Shown here piece by piece: positions 48,400-57,955 of a DNA stretch of 64,000 nucleotides. The notes below the pieces were generated by a model, which was not told the DNA's origin, ran no database searches, and worked only from the letters and a program-made list of their open reading frames with translations. Positions within the stretch are counted from its first letter, which is position 1. Each line of letters begins with the position of its first letter. The stretch is from Eutreptiella sp. 'Long Island Sound 2002' (taxonomy: Eukaryota; Euglenozoa; Euglenophyceae; Eutreptiales; Eutreptiaceae): the NCBI GenBank assembly GCA_964036045.1, contig OZ038382.1, forward strand, positions 72,960,687 to 73,024,686. The letters run 5' to 3'. The position numbers and the translations under genes were made by a program.

Positions 48400-51364
48400 T
48401 GCCCTACGTGTGCACGTGTGTGCGGTGTCCTCGGCCATTTGGCTCCTGTTCACCGGTGTGCCCGCTCGGTGCGTTGTTTTGCTTGTGCTTTGTCCTGGGC
48501 CACTTGGCTCCTGTTTACCGGTGTGCCCGCTTGGTGCGTTGTTTTGCTTGTGCGGTGTCCTGGGCCACTTGGCTCCTGTTCACCAGTGTGCCCGCCTGGT
48601 GTGTTGTGTTGCGTGTGCGGTGTCCTGGGCCACTTGGCTCCTGTTCACCAGTGTGCCCGCTTGGTGCGTTGTTTTGCTTGTGCCGTGTCCTGGGCCACTT
48701 GGCTCCTGTTCACTGGTGTGCCCGCTCGGTGTGTTGTGTTGCGTGTGCGGTGTCCTGGGGCACTTGGCTCCTGTTCAGCGGTTTGCCCGCTCGGTGCGCT
48801 GCTTTGATGGTGCGGTGTCCTGGGCCACTTGGCTCCTGTTCACTGGTGTGCCCGCTCGGTGTGTTGCTTTGCTGGTGCGGTGTCGTAGGCCACTTGGCTC
48901 CTGTTGACCGGTGTGCCCGCTCGAAGTGTTGTGCTGCGTGTGCGGTGTCCTGGGCCACTTGGCTCCTGTTCACCGGTGTGCCCGCTCGGTGCGTTGCTTT
49001 GCGTGTGCGCTGTCCTGGGCCACTTGGCTCCTGTTTACCGGTGTGCCCGCTCGGTGTGTTGTGTTGCGCATGCGGTGTCCTGGGCCACTTCGCTCCTGTT
49101 CACTGGTGTTCCCGCTTGGTGTGTTGCGTTGCGTGTGCAGTGTCCTGGGGCAGTTGGCTCCTGTTCAGCGGTGTGCCCGCTCGGTGCGCTGCTTTGATGG
49201 TGCGGTGTCCTGGGCCACTTGGCTCCTGTTCATCGGTGTGCCCGCTTGCTGTGTTGCTTTGCTGGTGCGGTGTCCTGGGCTACTTGGCTCCTGTTGACCG
49301 GTGTGCCCGCTCGGTGTGTTGTGCTGTGTGTGCGGTGTCCTGGGCCACTTGGCTCCTGTTCACCGGTGTGCCCGCTCGGTGTGTTGTGTTGCGTGTGCGG
49401 TGTCCTGGGGCACTTGGCTCCTGTTCACTGGCGTGCCTCCTTGGTGTGTTGTGTTGCGTCTGCGGCGTCCCGGGCCACTTGGCTCCTGTTCACTGGTGTG
49501 CCCGCTCGCTGTGTTATGTTGCGTGTGCAGTGTCCTAGGCCACTTGGCTCCTGTTCACCGGTGTGCCCACTCGGTGTGTTGTGTTGCGTGTGCGGCGTCT
49601 TGGGCCACTTGGCTCCTGTTAACCGGTGTGCCTGCTCGGTGTGTTGTGTTGCATGTGCCGTGTCCTGGGCCACTTGGTTCCTGTTCACCGGTGTGCCCGC
49701 TCGCTGCGTTTCCTTGATGGTGCGGTGTCCTGGGCCACTTGGCTCCTGTTCACTGGTGTGCCCACTCGGTGTGTTGCTTTGATGGTGCGGTGTCCTGGGC
49801 CACTTGGATCCTGTTGACCGGTGTGCCCGCTCGGTGTGTTGTGTTGCGTGTGCGGCGTCGCGGGCCACTTGGCTCCTGTTCACCAGTGTGCCCGCTCGGT
49901 GTGTTGTGTTGCGTGTGCAGTGTCCTGGGCCACTTGGCTCCTGTTCACCGATATGCCGGCTCGGTGTGTTGTGTTGCGTGTGCGGTGTCCTGGGCCACTT
50001 GGCTCCTGTTCACCGGTGTGCCCGCTCGGTGCGTTGCTTTGCGTGTGCGCTGTCCTGGGCCACTTGGCTCCTGTTTACCGGTGTGCCCGCTCGGTGTGTT
50101 GTGTTGCGCATGCGGTGTCCTTGGCCACTTCGCTCCTGTTCACTGGTGTTCCCGCTTGGTGTGTTGCGTTGCGTGTGCAGTGTCCTGGGGCAGTTGGCTC
50201 CTGTTCAGCGGTGTGCCCGCTCGGTGCGCTGCTTTGATGGTGCGGTGTCCTGGGCCACTTGGCTCCTGTTCATCGGTGTGCCCGCTTGCTGTGTTGCTTT
50301 GCTGGTGCGGTGTCCTGGGCTACTTGGCTCCTGTTGACCGGTGTGCCCGCTCGGTGTGTTGTGCTGTGTGTGCGGTGTCCTGGGCCACTTGGCTCCTGTT
50401 CACCGGTGTGCCCGCTCGGTGTGTTGGGTTGCGTGTGCGGTGTCCTGGGGCACTTGGCTCCTGTTCACTGGCGTGCCTCCTTGGTGTGTTGTGTTGCGTC
50501 TGCGGCGTCCCGGGCCACTTCGCTCCTGTTCACTGGTGTGCCCGCTCGCTGTGTTGTGTTGCGTGTGCAGTGTCCTAGGCCACTTGGCTCCTGTTCACCG
50601 GTGTGCCCGCTCGGTGTGTTGTGTTGCGTGTGCGGCGTCTTGGGCCACTTGGCTCCTGTTCACCGGTGTGCCTGCTCGGTGTGTTGTGTTGCATGTGCCG
50701 TGTCCTGGGCCACTTGGTTTCTGTTCACCGGTGTGCCCGCTCGCTGCCTTTCCTTGATGGTGCGGTGTCCTGGGCCACTTGGCTCCTGTTTACTGGTGTG
50801 CCCACTCGGTGTGTTGCTTTGATGGTGCGGTGTCCTGGGCCACTTGGATCCTGTTGACCGGTGTGCCCGCTCGGTGTGTTGTGTTGCGTGTGCGGCGTCG
50901 CGGGCCACTTGGCTCCTGTTCACCAGTGTGCCCGCTCGGTGTGTTGTGTTGCGTGTGCAGTGTCCTGGGCCACTTGGCTCCTGTTCACCGATATGCCCGC
51001 TCGGTGTGTTGTGTTGCGTGTGCGGTGTCCTCGGCCACTTGGCTCCTGTTCACCGGTGTGCCCGCTCGGTGCGCTGCTTTGATGGTGCGGTGTCCTGGGC
51101 CACTTGGCTCCTGTTCACTGGTGTGCCCGCTTGGTGTGTTGCTTTGCTGGTGCGGTGTCCTGGGCCACTTGGCTCCTGCTCACCGGTGTGCCTGCTCGGT
51201 GTGTTGTGCTGTGTGTGCGGTGTCCTGGGCCACTTGGCTCCTGTTCACCGTTGTGCCCGCTCGGTGCGTTGCTTTGCGTTTGCGGTGTCCTGGACCACTT
51301 GGCTCCTGTTCACCGGTGTGCCCGCTCGGTGTGTTGTGTTGCGTGTGCGGTGTCCTTGGCCAGT
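48400..51364 (+). repeat. 65-bp minisatellite, about 45 units, with 1,040-bp higher-order period
   Basis: Units contain TGGGCCACTTGGCTCCTGTT and GTGTGCCCGCTCGGTGTG at a 65-bp spacing. Variant-specific signatures recur after 1,040 bp (16 units): for example GTGTTGCGCA at 49061 and 50101, and GCGGCGTCTTGG near 49591 and 50631. A block of 16 units was therefore duplicated as a whole. Because 65 is not a multiple of three and the unit lacks stops in all forward frames, every plus frame is open for hundreds of codons. I do not regard these as genes. Confidence 0.93.
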
Positions 51365-51587
51365 AAGAAAAAGTGCTTTTTCAATGCTTTAGGGTATACT
51401 TTAGTTGTATCAGAGGTGCTCTAAGCACTCTTGCATTTTTATCTTAGTATTGGCCTAACCCAAATGGGTGATAACACATTTTGACCTATGGAACCAAACA
51501 CTAAATCAGGAGGTTGTGTTGACCCCTTTATCCCCAAGCTATAGGCACTAAAACATCTTTTCCTGGGTTACTGATATATATGTCATA

Positions 51588-51589
<2 letters not shown>
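51365..51589. other. AT-rich spacer, no gene
   Basis: Unique AT-rich sequence between the minisatellite and the TA tract. Confidence 0.6.

Positions 51590-51629
<40 letters not shown>
51590..51629. repeat. (AT)20 microsatellite
   Basis: Forty bases of AT at the boundary where GC-rich sequence begins. Could be the 3' tail or insertion site of the GC-rich retroelement. Confidence 0.9.
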
Positions 51630-51632
<3 letters not shown>

Positions 51633-53550
51633 GTTTGAGGTTTGATTTTGCGGGTACTAGACGCCTTTCGGCCCCGGGGGGCCACCTGGTCGGGCCAGGT
51701 GATATCCTCCCCACCGGGTCCTAGTGGGGGGCCCTCCAAGACGCACCTCCTGCCTGGTTGCGGAGTCCCCCGGGTTCACAGATCTCGGAGCCCCGTCCTT
51801 CCCCGGCGTCCCCGTTTCGCCACTCCCCGGTCAGTGCATCAATTCGCAGCCGTGGCTGCGGGCGCTTACCCACTGCGTCGCCCCCCTAATGCGTGGTCGC
51901 CCGGGGCGCCGGCGCCGCCGGGCCCGTGCTACTGGCTTGTCGCCAGTGGGACCCCCTTGGGCTGGCGCGGAGGCTGCCTAGCCTAGGGGTTGGGGCGTGG
52001 CGCTGTGCGCCACTACTGCCTTGGCGGATGCAGTGTCCCGTCTGTGTGTGCGCGGCGCTCGCGGCCGGTTCGGGGGGGGTTCGGGCCGGTACCTGGTGTT
52101 GTGTCTCCCCTTCTTCCCCCTTCCCGCCCCGCGTGTTCCGCGCTGCGTGTGGCGGGCCGTCCTGTCCGGGTGTCCCTTATCCTCGCTCGCTGGTACGCCA
52201 TTCCATGCGGTCTGTGCGTTCCGCGCGCTCGGTCCGGTTGCCCTTCCGGTGGTCCCCGCGTGTCCTTTTCGTGTGTGTGCGCTCGCGCTCTCGCGGTGTC
52301 CGCTCCCCGCTGGGTGGTGTGGCGCGCGCGCCTCGCGTGGTCCCGGCACTGGGCGCTGGTAGGGCCGTTCCATGTGGTCCGTGCCCCTCCGCGTGTCCTG
52401 CCCCGGTCCCGTGCTCCGTCTGGCGTGCTTGGGGGGGGGCGGTCCGGTCCCGGTTCCCCCCTACTTGGCTTGGGGTTGTGGGGGCGGCGGCAGGGCATCC
52501 CCGGGGGGGTGCCTTCGACCGTTGTGTGGGGCGTTCGGGGTCTTGCGCCCCCCCTCCCCCGACTGCCCGTCCACTGGGTGGGCTGTCGGGGTCTGCGTTG
52601 TGGGCGCGGGCGTGCGGTTGTGGGGGCCCCGCTCTGTTCCTGTGGTGGGGGAGAGAGGTGTCGACTTGGTGTCCAGGCGCCGGTCCGCCGGATTCCCATG
52701 ACGAGCCCGATGCGCGCGGAGCTTCGCCCTGCGGGATGCGTGGGGGGGTTGGGGTGACCGTGGCTGGAGTGGTGCACCAATGTTCCGGTTCATGGCCCAG
52801 CAGAGCACCCCTACCGCGGGCTTACTCTTAGCTCAGGGGGAGGGGGTTGCGGGCGCGTTTGTTCTGTGGCCCGGGTGCCAGTGTATCTCAGAAGGCAGCC
52901 ACCCCGGAGGTAGCGCACCCGGCGCGCGCCGCGGAGGAGCTGGTTCGAACCCCGTGATCGGTGGTCTCCCACCGATCCCCTCGAATACCGGACGAGGCCT
53001 CCCGTCGACCTGTTCGAGTACAGGTGACGGTGCGCAGTGCTGCAGGGGTGGTAGGCTCCCATGTGTTTTGTTTTTCTAGGGGGGGGGGTAAAACGAACGA
53101 GACCTCCACCCGATCCACCGGTATCGGTGGTGGCGCGAGTTGCTGGAGGGGGGGGTGGTTCCCACGTCGCCAACTAGAGAGCTCTACGTGCAGGGATCCC
53201 AGGAGCACCAACGCCTGGGATCGAACCCCCGCACTGGACGATTGAAGACCGACGCCCTCACTACTGGGCCGCGGGAGTCTCTTACGCGACTTAGGGGTGT
53301 CGTCGGCTATGAATCCAGTCCTGAGGGTGGGGCTGTGCGTTGCGAAGCGTGTTGCGCGTGCCGGGAGGCCCCAGTCCACGTGCACGGGGTCGGGACAGGG
53401 GGGGAGGGGGCTGGGTGGGGTGCGGCACCGTCGGATCGCCGACTGACGTGCACAGGGGTAAGAGGCGGACAGTAGCACTGCCGGATCGCCGACTGACTGT
53501 AGGGCGGGGGGTCGCTCTGCCTCTTTCCGTCCCTCTGCCTTCCCTGGGCA
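51630..53550 (-). other. GC-rich noncoding region, no supported gene
   Basis: Open frames on both strands are compositional (Arg/Gly/Pro/Cys). Two tRNA-like internal promoter patterns occur: plus strand TATCTCAGAAGG near 52885 with GGTTCGAACCCC near 52943, and minus strand GCCCAGTAGTGAGGGC near 53270 with GGTTCGATCCC near 53225. Neither folds into an acceptable cloverleaf, so I do not call tRNA genes. Confidence 0.4.
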
Positions 53551-54216
53551 GGCAACAAAGCGGGCGTCACTGGCGTTGTGCTGTCCATGGGGGGCGTGGC
53601 CCCCCATACCACTCCGGTTCGTGCTCACCCGGCTTCTCTGGGTACGATCTGTGCGGCGTCCCGGTGCGCAGGCGTGGGCCCGCTTGTTCTTCGCGGCCCC
53701 CATGTGAGCCGGCGGCTGGAGCGGGGGGGCGGGTCACACTCCGGCTCCCCTCTCGGGTGGGGGGGGCCCATCCCCCCTGCCTTGGGGGGGGTGTTGCGCC
53801 GCGGCCTCCCTGCTCCCGTTCCGGGCGGCGGCCTGCGGTACCCCTTTCTGGCTCTCTCCGTGTCGCTGGCGCGCTCCCTTCCAGCGCGCGCGTGCGGTCG
53901 GGGCTGAAGTGCCGCCCCGGGGTGGGGGGGGGTGAGGGGCGGCCCGTGGACCGCTCCCCTGGGGGCCCCAGCTGACCTGCAAACCCCCCCTCTGTCCCCT
54001 CGGAGTGGGCTGTGGTTACGGGAGGGTCATGCGGGGCGCGGCCTCCTTCGTGTTCCGTTGTGCGCGTTGCTCCGGCACGCCGGTGTGGGTTCGCGGGAGC
54101 AGGTCCAACTGCCGTTGCCCTTACCGTGTCGCCGTTCCTCTTGTGGGTGGGGGCGCCCCCCCGGCCCTGGGGGGGCGGAGGGCCGCGCCTGTGGCTCCCC
54201 AGCTGGGGTGGGTGCA

Positions 54217-54253
<37 letters not shown>

Positions 54254-54622
54254 CCCCCGCCCGCTCTCGGGCCTGTGTGGGAGGGGGGGGGGGGGGGGGA
54301 GTGGGGGGGGGCCTTTGGTCCCCTGGCGATGCCTCCTGTCGGCCAAAGAGGGGGGGGAGGGGGGCGGCTTGGCAGCCCTGACCCCGGGGGCCAGCCATCG
54401 GCCAGGGGGGTCGCGCCCTTCCCCCGCCCCCCTCTTCCGAGAGCCGGATTCTCACGCAGTCCCTCTCTGGGGCCCCTCATCCCCCGGCCGTTGTCGCGCG
54501 GCGCTGGCCGGCCGGGGATGGCCGTGAGGGTTAGCGGTCAGTGGTTAGCGGGTTGCGGGGCAGCAGGTTTCCCCCCGCGCTTGTTGTCTCCGCACTCCCT
54601 CCCGCGGGAGGTGGCGCGCCGC
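53551..54622. repeat. Tandem G-rich repeat, copy 1 (about 1.08 kb)
   Basis: Begins GGCAACAAAGCGGGCGTCAC and ends near CGGGAGGTGGCGCGCC. It recurs at 54635 with high similarity and length differences in G runs. Confidence 0.88.
54217..54249 (+). repeat. Poly-G tract, 33 G
   Basis: Uninterrupted G run, followed by a 17-G run at 54283-54299. Strong G-quadruplex potential and a likely assembly weak point. Confidence 0.9.
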
Positions 54623-54634
54623 TTTCCCTTGGTA

Positions 54635-55732
54635 GGCAACAAAGCGGGCGTCACTGGCGTCGTGCTGTCCTTGGGGGGCGTGGCCCCCCATACCATTCCG
54701 GTTCGCGCCCACCCGGCTTCTCTGGGCACGATCTGCGCGGTGTCCCGGTGCGCAGGCGTGGGCCCACTTGTTCTTCGCGGCCCCCAGTTGAGCCGGCGGC
54801 TGGGGCGGGGGGGCGGGTCACACTCCGGCTCCCCTCTCGGGCGGGGGGGGTCCATCCCCCCTGCCTCGGGGGGTGGGGGCCGGGGCCCCCGCGGCTGGCG
54901 GGCCGGTGGGGGGAGGGGGGGGGGGGTGTCGCGCTGCGGCCTCCCTGCTCTCGTTCCGGGCGGCGGCCTGCGGTACTCCTTTCTGGCTCTCTCCGTGTCG
55001 CCGGCGCGCTCCCTTCCGGCGCGCGCGTGCGGTCGGGGCTGAAGTGCCGCCCCGGGGTGGGGGGGGTGAGGGGCGGCCCGTGGACCGCCCCCCTGGGGGC
55101 CCCATCTGACTTGATACCCCCCCTCTGTCACCTCGGAGTGGGCTGTGGTTACGGGAGGGTCATGTGGGACGCGGCCTCCTTCCTGTTCCGTTGTGCGCGT
55201 TGCTCTGGCACGCCGGTGTGGGTTCGCGGGAGCAGGTCCAGCCGCCGTTGCCCTTATCGCGTCGCCGTTCCTCCTGAGGGGGGGGCGCGCCCCCGGCCCT
55301 GGGGGGGCGGAGGGCCGCGCCTGTGGCTCCCCTGCTGTGGCGGGTGCGGGGGGGGGGGGTGGGGGGGCCGCCCCCCCGCCCGCCCTCGGGTCTGTGCGGG
55401 GGGGGGGGGGGGTGGGTTGGGGGGGGCCCTTTGGTCCCCTGGCGATGCCTCTCGTCGGCCGGGGGGGAGGGGCGGGGGCGGCATGGCGGTCCTGGCCCCG
55501 GGGGCCAGCCATCGGCCAGGGGGTCGCGCCCTTCTCTCGCCCCCCCTATCGAGAGCCGGATGCTCGCGCAGGCCCTCGCCGGGGCCCCTCATCCCCTGGC
55601 CGTTGTCGCGCGGCGCTGGCCGGCCGGGGGTGGCCGTGAGGGTTAGCGGTCAGTGGTTAGCGGGTTGCGGGGCAGCAGGTTCCTCCCCGCGCTCGTTGTC
55701 TCCGCACTCCCTCCCGCGGGAGGTGGCGCGCC
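54635..55732. repeat. Tandem G-rich repeat, copy 2 (about 1.1 kb)
   Basis: Second copy, running to CGGGAGGTGGCGCGCC at 55732, shortly before the stop of the last minus-strand ORF. The corresponding G runs are shorter than in copy 1 (for example near 55348 and 55399). Confidence 0.88.
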
Positions 55733-55820
55733 CTCGTACGTCGTGCCATACTGTGGGGGGGGCGTGGGTCGGGGGGCCCATCCCCCCCCCCCAACTCTCC
55801 CGTACCCGCCGTCTGGGCCT

Positions 55821-57953
55821 TCACTTGCGCCGCCGCTTGTGTGGGGGCTGGGGCTGCGGCGGTGGCGGGTTGTGCCGGCGGTAGCGCCAGTGGGCGAGGG
55901 CGCTACGCAAAGCCCGGGGGAGCCAGTTGTTGGCGTCCGCATCCGTGATGCGGAGCACCGCTCCCCCTTCCAGGAAGGCCGGCCACGTCGGCTCCCTGTC
56001 GGGCCACGCCGCCCGGATCACTGACCTGAGGACCCTCTCGTGGTCCTCTGGGGCCGCCCACCCCCCCGGGGGTGCCTCTCGGTTTCCTCCGTCCCTCCGG
56101 AGGAGCACGGCATCGAAGGGCCGGTTCCGCGACCTCCTGGAGGTCCCCTGGTTGGCCCAGCACAACCACCCGTACACTTCCCTCACGAGGGGGAGGGTCT
56201 CCCCCCCCAGCGGGTCCGGGACCGCGCCCCAGTCCCGGTCCCATGGCCGGCCCTCCTCCGCCCCCCGTGCCGGCCCCCCTCGCTGCCCCTGCGCCTGCGG
56301 CGCCGATGCCGCGCCCCGTCTCCCCTCCGCCGAGGCCATCCGCGCCGGCTCCGCCCTCGGCGCGGGGGGGGCTTGCTGGTGCTGGTGTCGTGGGGGTTGG
56401 GGGGGGACGAGCTCGCCGGCGTCAGGGTCGATGTTGTAGAGGTGGTGGTGGTGGTGGTGGTGGTGGTGGTGGGTGTGGTGTGCCGGCATCTGTTGGATGC
56501 CGGGGGGGATGCACCTCACCGGCTGCACGTCCGGCTGCGGGGGCGCTCCGCCCTCTGCCCCCCTCCCTTCGCCCCGCCCTCCTCCCTGGGCTCCCTTGCC
56601 CCGTCCCGCCTGTCCCTTGGGGCCCGCGGCGCCCTTGCCCTTGCCCTTGGGCCCCTTCCCAGCCCCATGCCCGTGTCGCGGGTCCCGCCTCTCGTCCCCC
56701 ACGCCCTGGCCCGCTCGCTCTCCCATCCCCCCTCGTCCTGCCCCCTGCACCTGGGTTCCCTTCCCGCGCCCCTGAGCGCCCTTCCCGTGCCCTGGCCCTT
56801 CCCCGCCCCCCTGCCCGTGTCGCGGGTCCCGCCTCCCGTCCACCACGCCCTGGCCCGCTCGCTCTCCCACCTCCCCTCGCCCCGCCCCCTGCACCTGGGC
56901 TCCTTGCCCGCGCCCCTGCGCGCCCTTCCCGTGCCCTGACCCCTCCCCTGTCCCCTGCCTGCCGCGCCGTCCGCTGCTCCCCTCCCCCCCGCCGCTGCGC
57001 CCTTCCTGGACCACTCGCCGGGCGTCCCGCTGCCTTTGCAGTTGCGGCAGCGTGACGCCCGGCGGCGAGCGCTCCCGCTTCGGGGGGCCGACGTGCCGCT
57101 CCCGCCCCGGGGGGAAGGGCTTGGGGGGGAACCGCTTGAGGGGGCTGGTGTGGGTGTGGGCGGGGTTGGCGTGGGCGCGGTACTTCGCGCTCTTCCTGCC
57201 CACTGCTGCTGCTGCGGCGGCCGCCGGCGAGGCGTCCGCGGCCCGTGCGGGGTTCTTCCCCCGCTTGCGCGGCGTGCTGGGGGCCGCGGCGTGGCCGGCC
57301 GAGGCGGCGTCGCGGCCCGCCGGGGTCGCGGCCGCAGCCCCTCGCGCGCCCTCCTCGCTCTCCTTCGCTGCCGTGGCGGCCGCCGACGAGGCGCCCGTGG
57401 CCGCGGTCGCAACCCCTCGCACGCCCTCCTCGTTCTCCTCTGCTGCCGCGGCGGCCGCCGGCGAGGCGCCCGCGGCCCGTGCGGGGTCCGTCGCAACGCC
57501 TCGCGCGCCCTTCTTGCTCTCCTGCGCGGCCGCGGCAGCCCTCGGCGATGCGTCCGGCTCATGCGCCGGGGCTGCCCCCCTTGTCGGCGGCGTGCCGGGG
57601 GCCGCGGCCGGGGCCGCGGCGTGGCTCGCCGCGGTCTCCGCCTCCTGCGCGTCTGGGCGGGGCGGGGCGGCGGGGCTGGACGCTTGGGCGGCGGGGGCGG
57701 CCGTCTCGGCTGGCCCAGGTTCCCGGGCCGGCGGCGGCGGCCCGACCAGCACCGCCGCCTCCGCCAGCCTCCGCTCCTCGCGCTCCGCGAAGGTCTCCCC
57801 CGTCCACTCCGGGGAGGAGACGGGGGAGCGGGAGCGGGACCGGCGGTGGTGGCGGTCGTCCCGCTGGAGGGACCCATCGGAGTCTGCCATCACTGTTGCT
57901 CTGGTAGGCATGCGTGGTGGCAGGCGCGCCCTTCCCACTACCTCCTGGTGCAT
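55821..57953 (-). CDS. ORF3 of the GC-rich retroelement: Ala/Gly/Pro-rich protein with folded C-terminus
   Basis: A 710-residue frame whose ATG overlaps the ORF2 stop as TGATG (57951-57955). A second Met in MADSDGSLQRDD at residue 22 is an alternative start. Residues about 30-260 are Ala/Glu-rich with repeats such as ESEEGARGAAAA. Residues about 330-440 hold two Gly/Arg repeats of about 55 residues (GHGKGAQGRGQGAQVQGAGR). A His run encoded by GGT triplets follows (about 490-505). The last 130 residues look folded (LVREVYGWLCWANQGTSRRS, HERVLRSVIRAAWPDREPTW, LPRALRSALAHWRYRRH) and end KRRRK. The basic repeats suggest a nucleic-acid-binding, gag-like role. No known family. Confidence 0.6.
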   Translation of the reverse strand: MHQEVVGRARLPPRMPTRATVMADSDGSLQRDDRHHRRSRSRSPVSSPEWTGETFAEREERRLAEAAVLVGPPPPAREPGPAETAAPAAQASSPAAPPRPDAQEAETAASHAAAPAAAPGTPPTRGAAPAHEPDASPRAAAAAQESKKGARGVATDPARAAGASPAAAAAAEENEEGVRGVATAATGASSAAATAAKESEEGARGAAAATPAGRDAASAGHAAAPSTPRKRGKNPARAADASPAAAAAAAVGRKSAKYRAHANPAHTHTSPLKRFPPKPFPPGRERHVGPPKRERSPPGVTLPQLQRQRDARRVVQEGRSGGGEGSSGRRGRQGTGEGSGHGKGAQGRGQGAQVQGAGRGEVGERAGQGVVDGRRDPRHGQGGGEGPGHGKGAQGRGKGTQVQGAGRGGMGERAGQGVGDERRDPRHGHGAGKGPKGKGKGAAGPKGQAGRGKGAQGGGRGEGRGAEGGAPPQPDVQPVRCIPPGIQQMPAHHTHHHHHHHHHHLYNIDPDAGELVPPQPPRHQHQQAPPAPRAEPARMASAEGRRGAASAPQAQGQRGGPARGAEEGRPWDRDWGAVPDPLGGETLPLVREVYGWLCWANQGTSRRSRNRPFDAVLLRRDGGNREAPPGGWAAPEDHERVLRSVIRAAWPDREPTWPAFLEGGAVLRITDADANNWLPRALRSALAHWRYRRHNPPPPQPQPPHKRRRK
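56430..56472 (+). repeat. GGT trinucleotide microsatellite
   Basis: GGT/GGTG triplets encoding the His run of ORF3 on the opposite strand. Confidence 0.85.
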
Positions 57954-57955
57954 CA
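57951..57955 (-). promoter_or_regulatory. TGATG stop-start overlap between ORF2 and ORF3
   Basis: The stop TGA of ORF2 (57955-57953) shares its A with the ATG of ORF3 (57953-57951). Such overlaps are a known signal for termination-reinitiation in multi-ORF retroelements; use here is inferred. Confidence 0.7.

Noticed and set aside
48243-51424. Several plus-strand frames of 100-430 codons with GHLAPVHRCARSVCCVACAV-type repeats
   Set aside because: They are the same 65-bp satellite read in rotating frames. All three forward frames are open equally and no independent coding evidence exists.
51893-52831. 312-codon plus-strand frame and a 255-codon minus-strand frame over the same bases
   Set aside because: Both strands are open from GC bias; neither shows motifs or normal residue composition.
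53190-53285. tRNA gene on the minus strand
   Set aside because: D-arm-like and T-loop-like motifs are present, but acceptor and T stems do not pair and position 33 of the anticodon loop is not T.
54005-55884. Plus-strand frames of 345 and 447 codons rich in Gly, Arg and Pro
   Set aside because: They fall in G-rich tandem repeats, are open because of base composition, and contain homopolymer-driven Gly runs.
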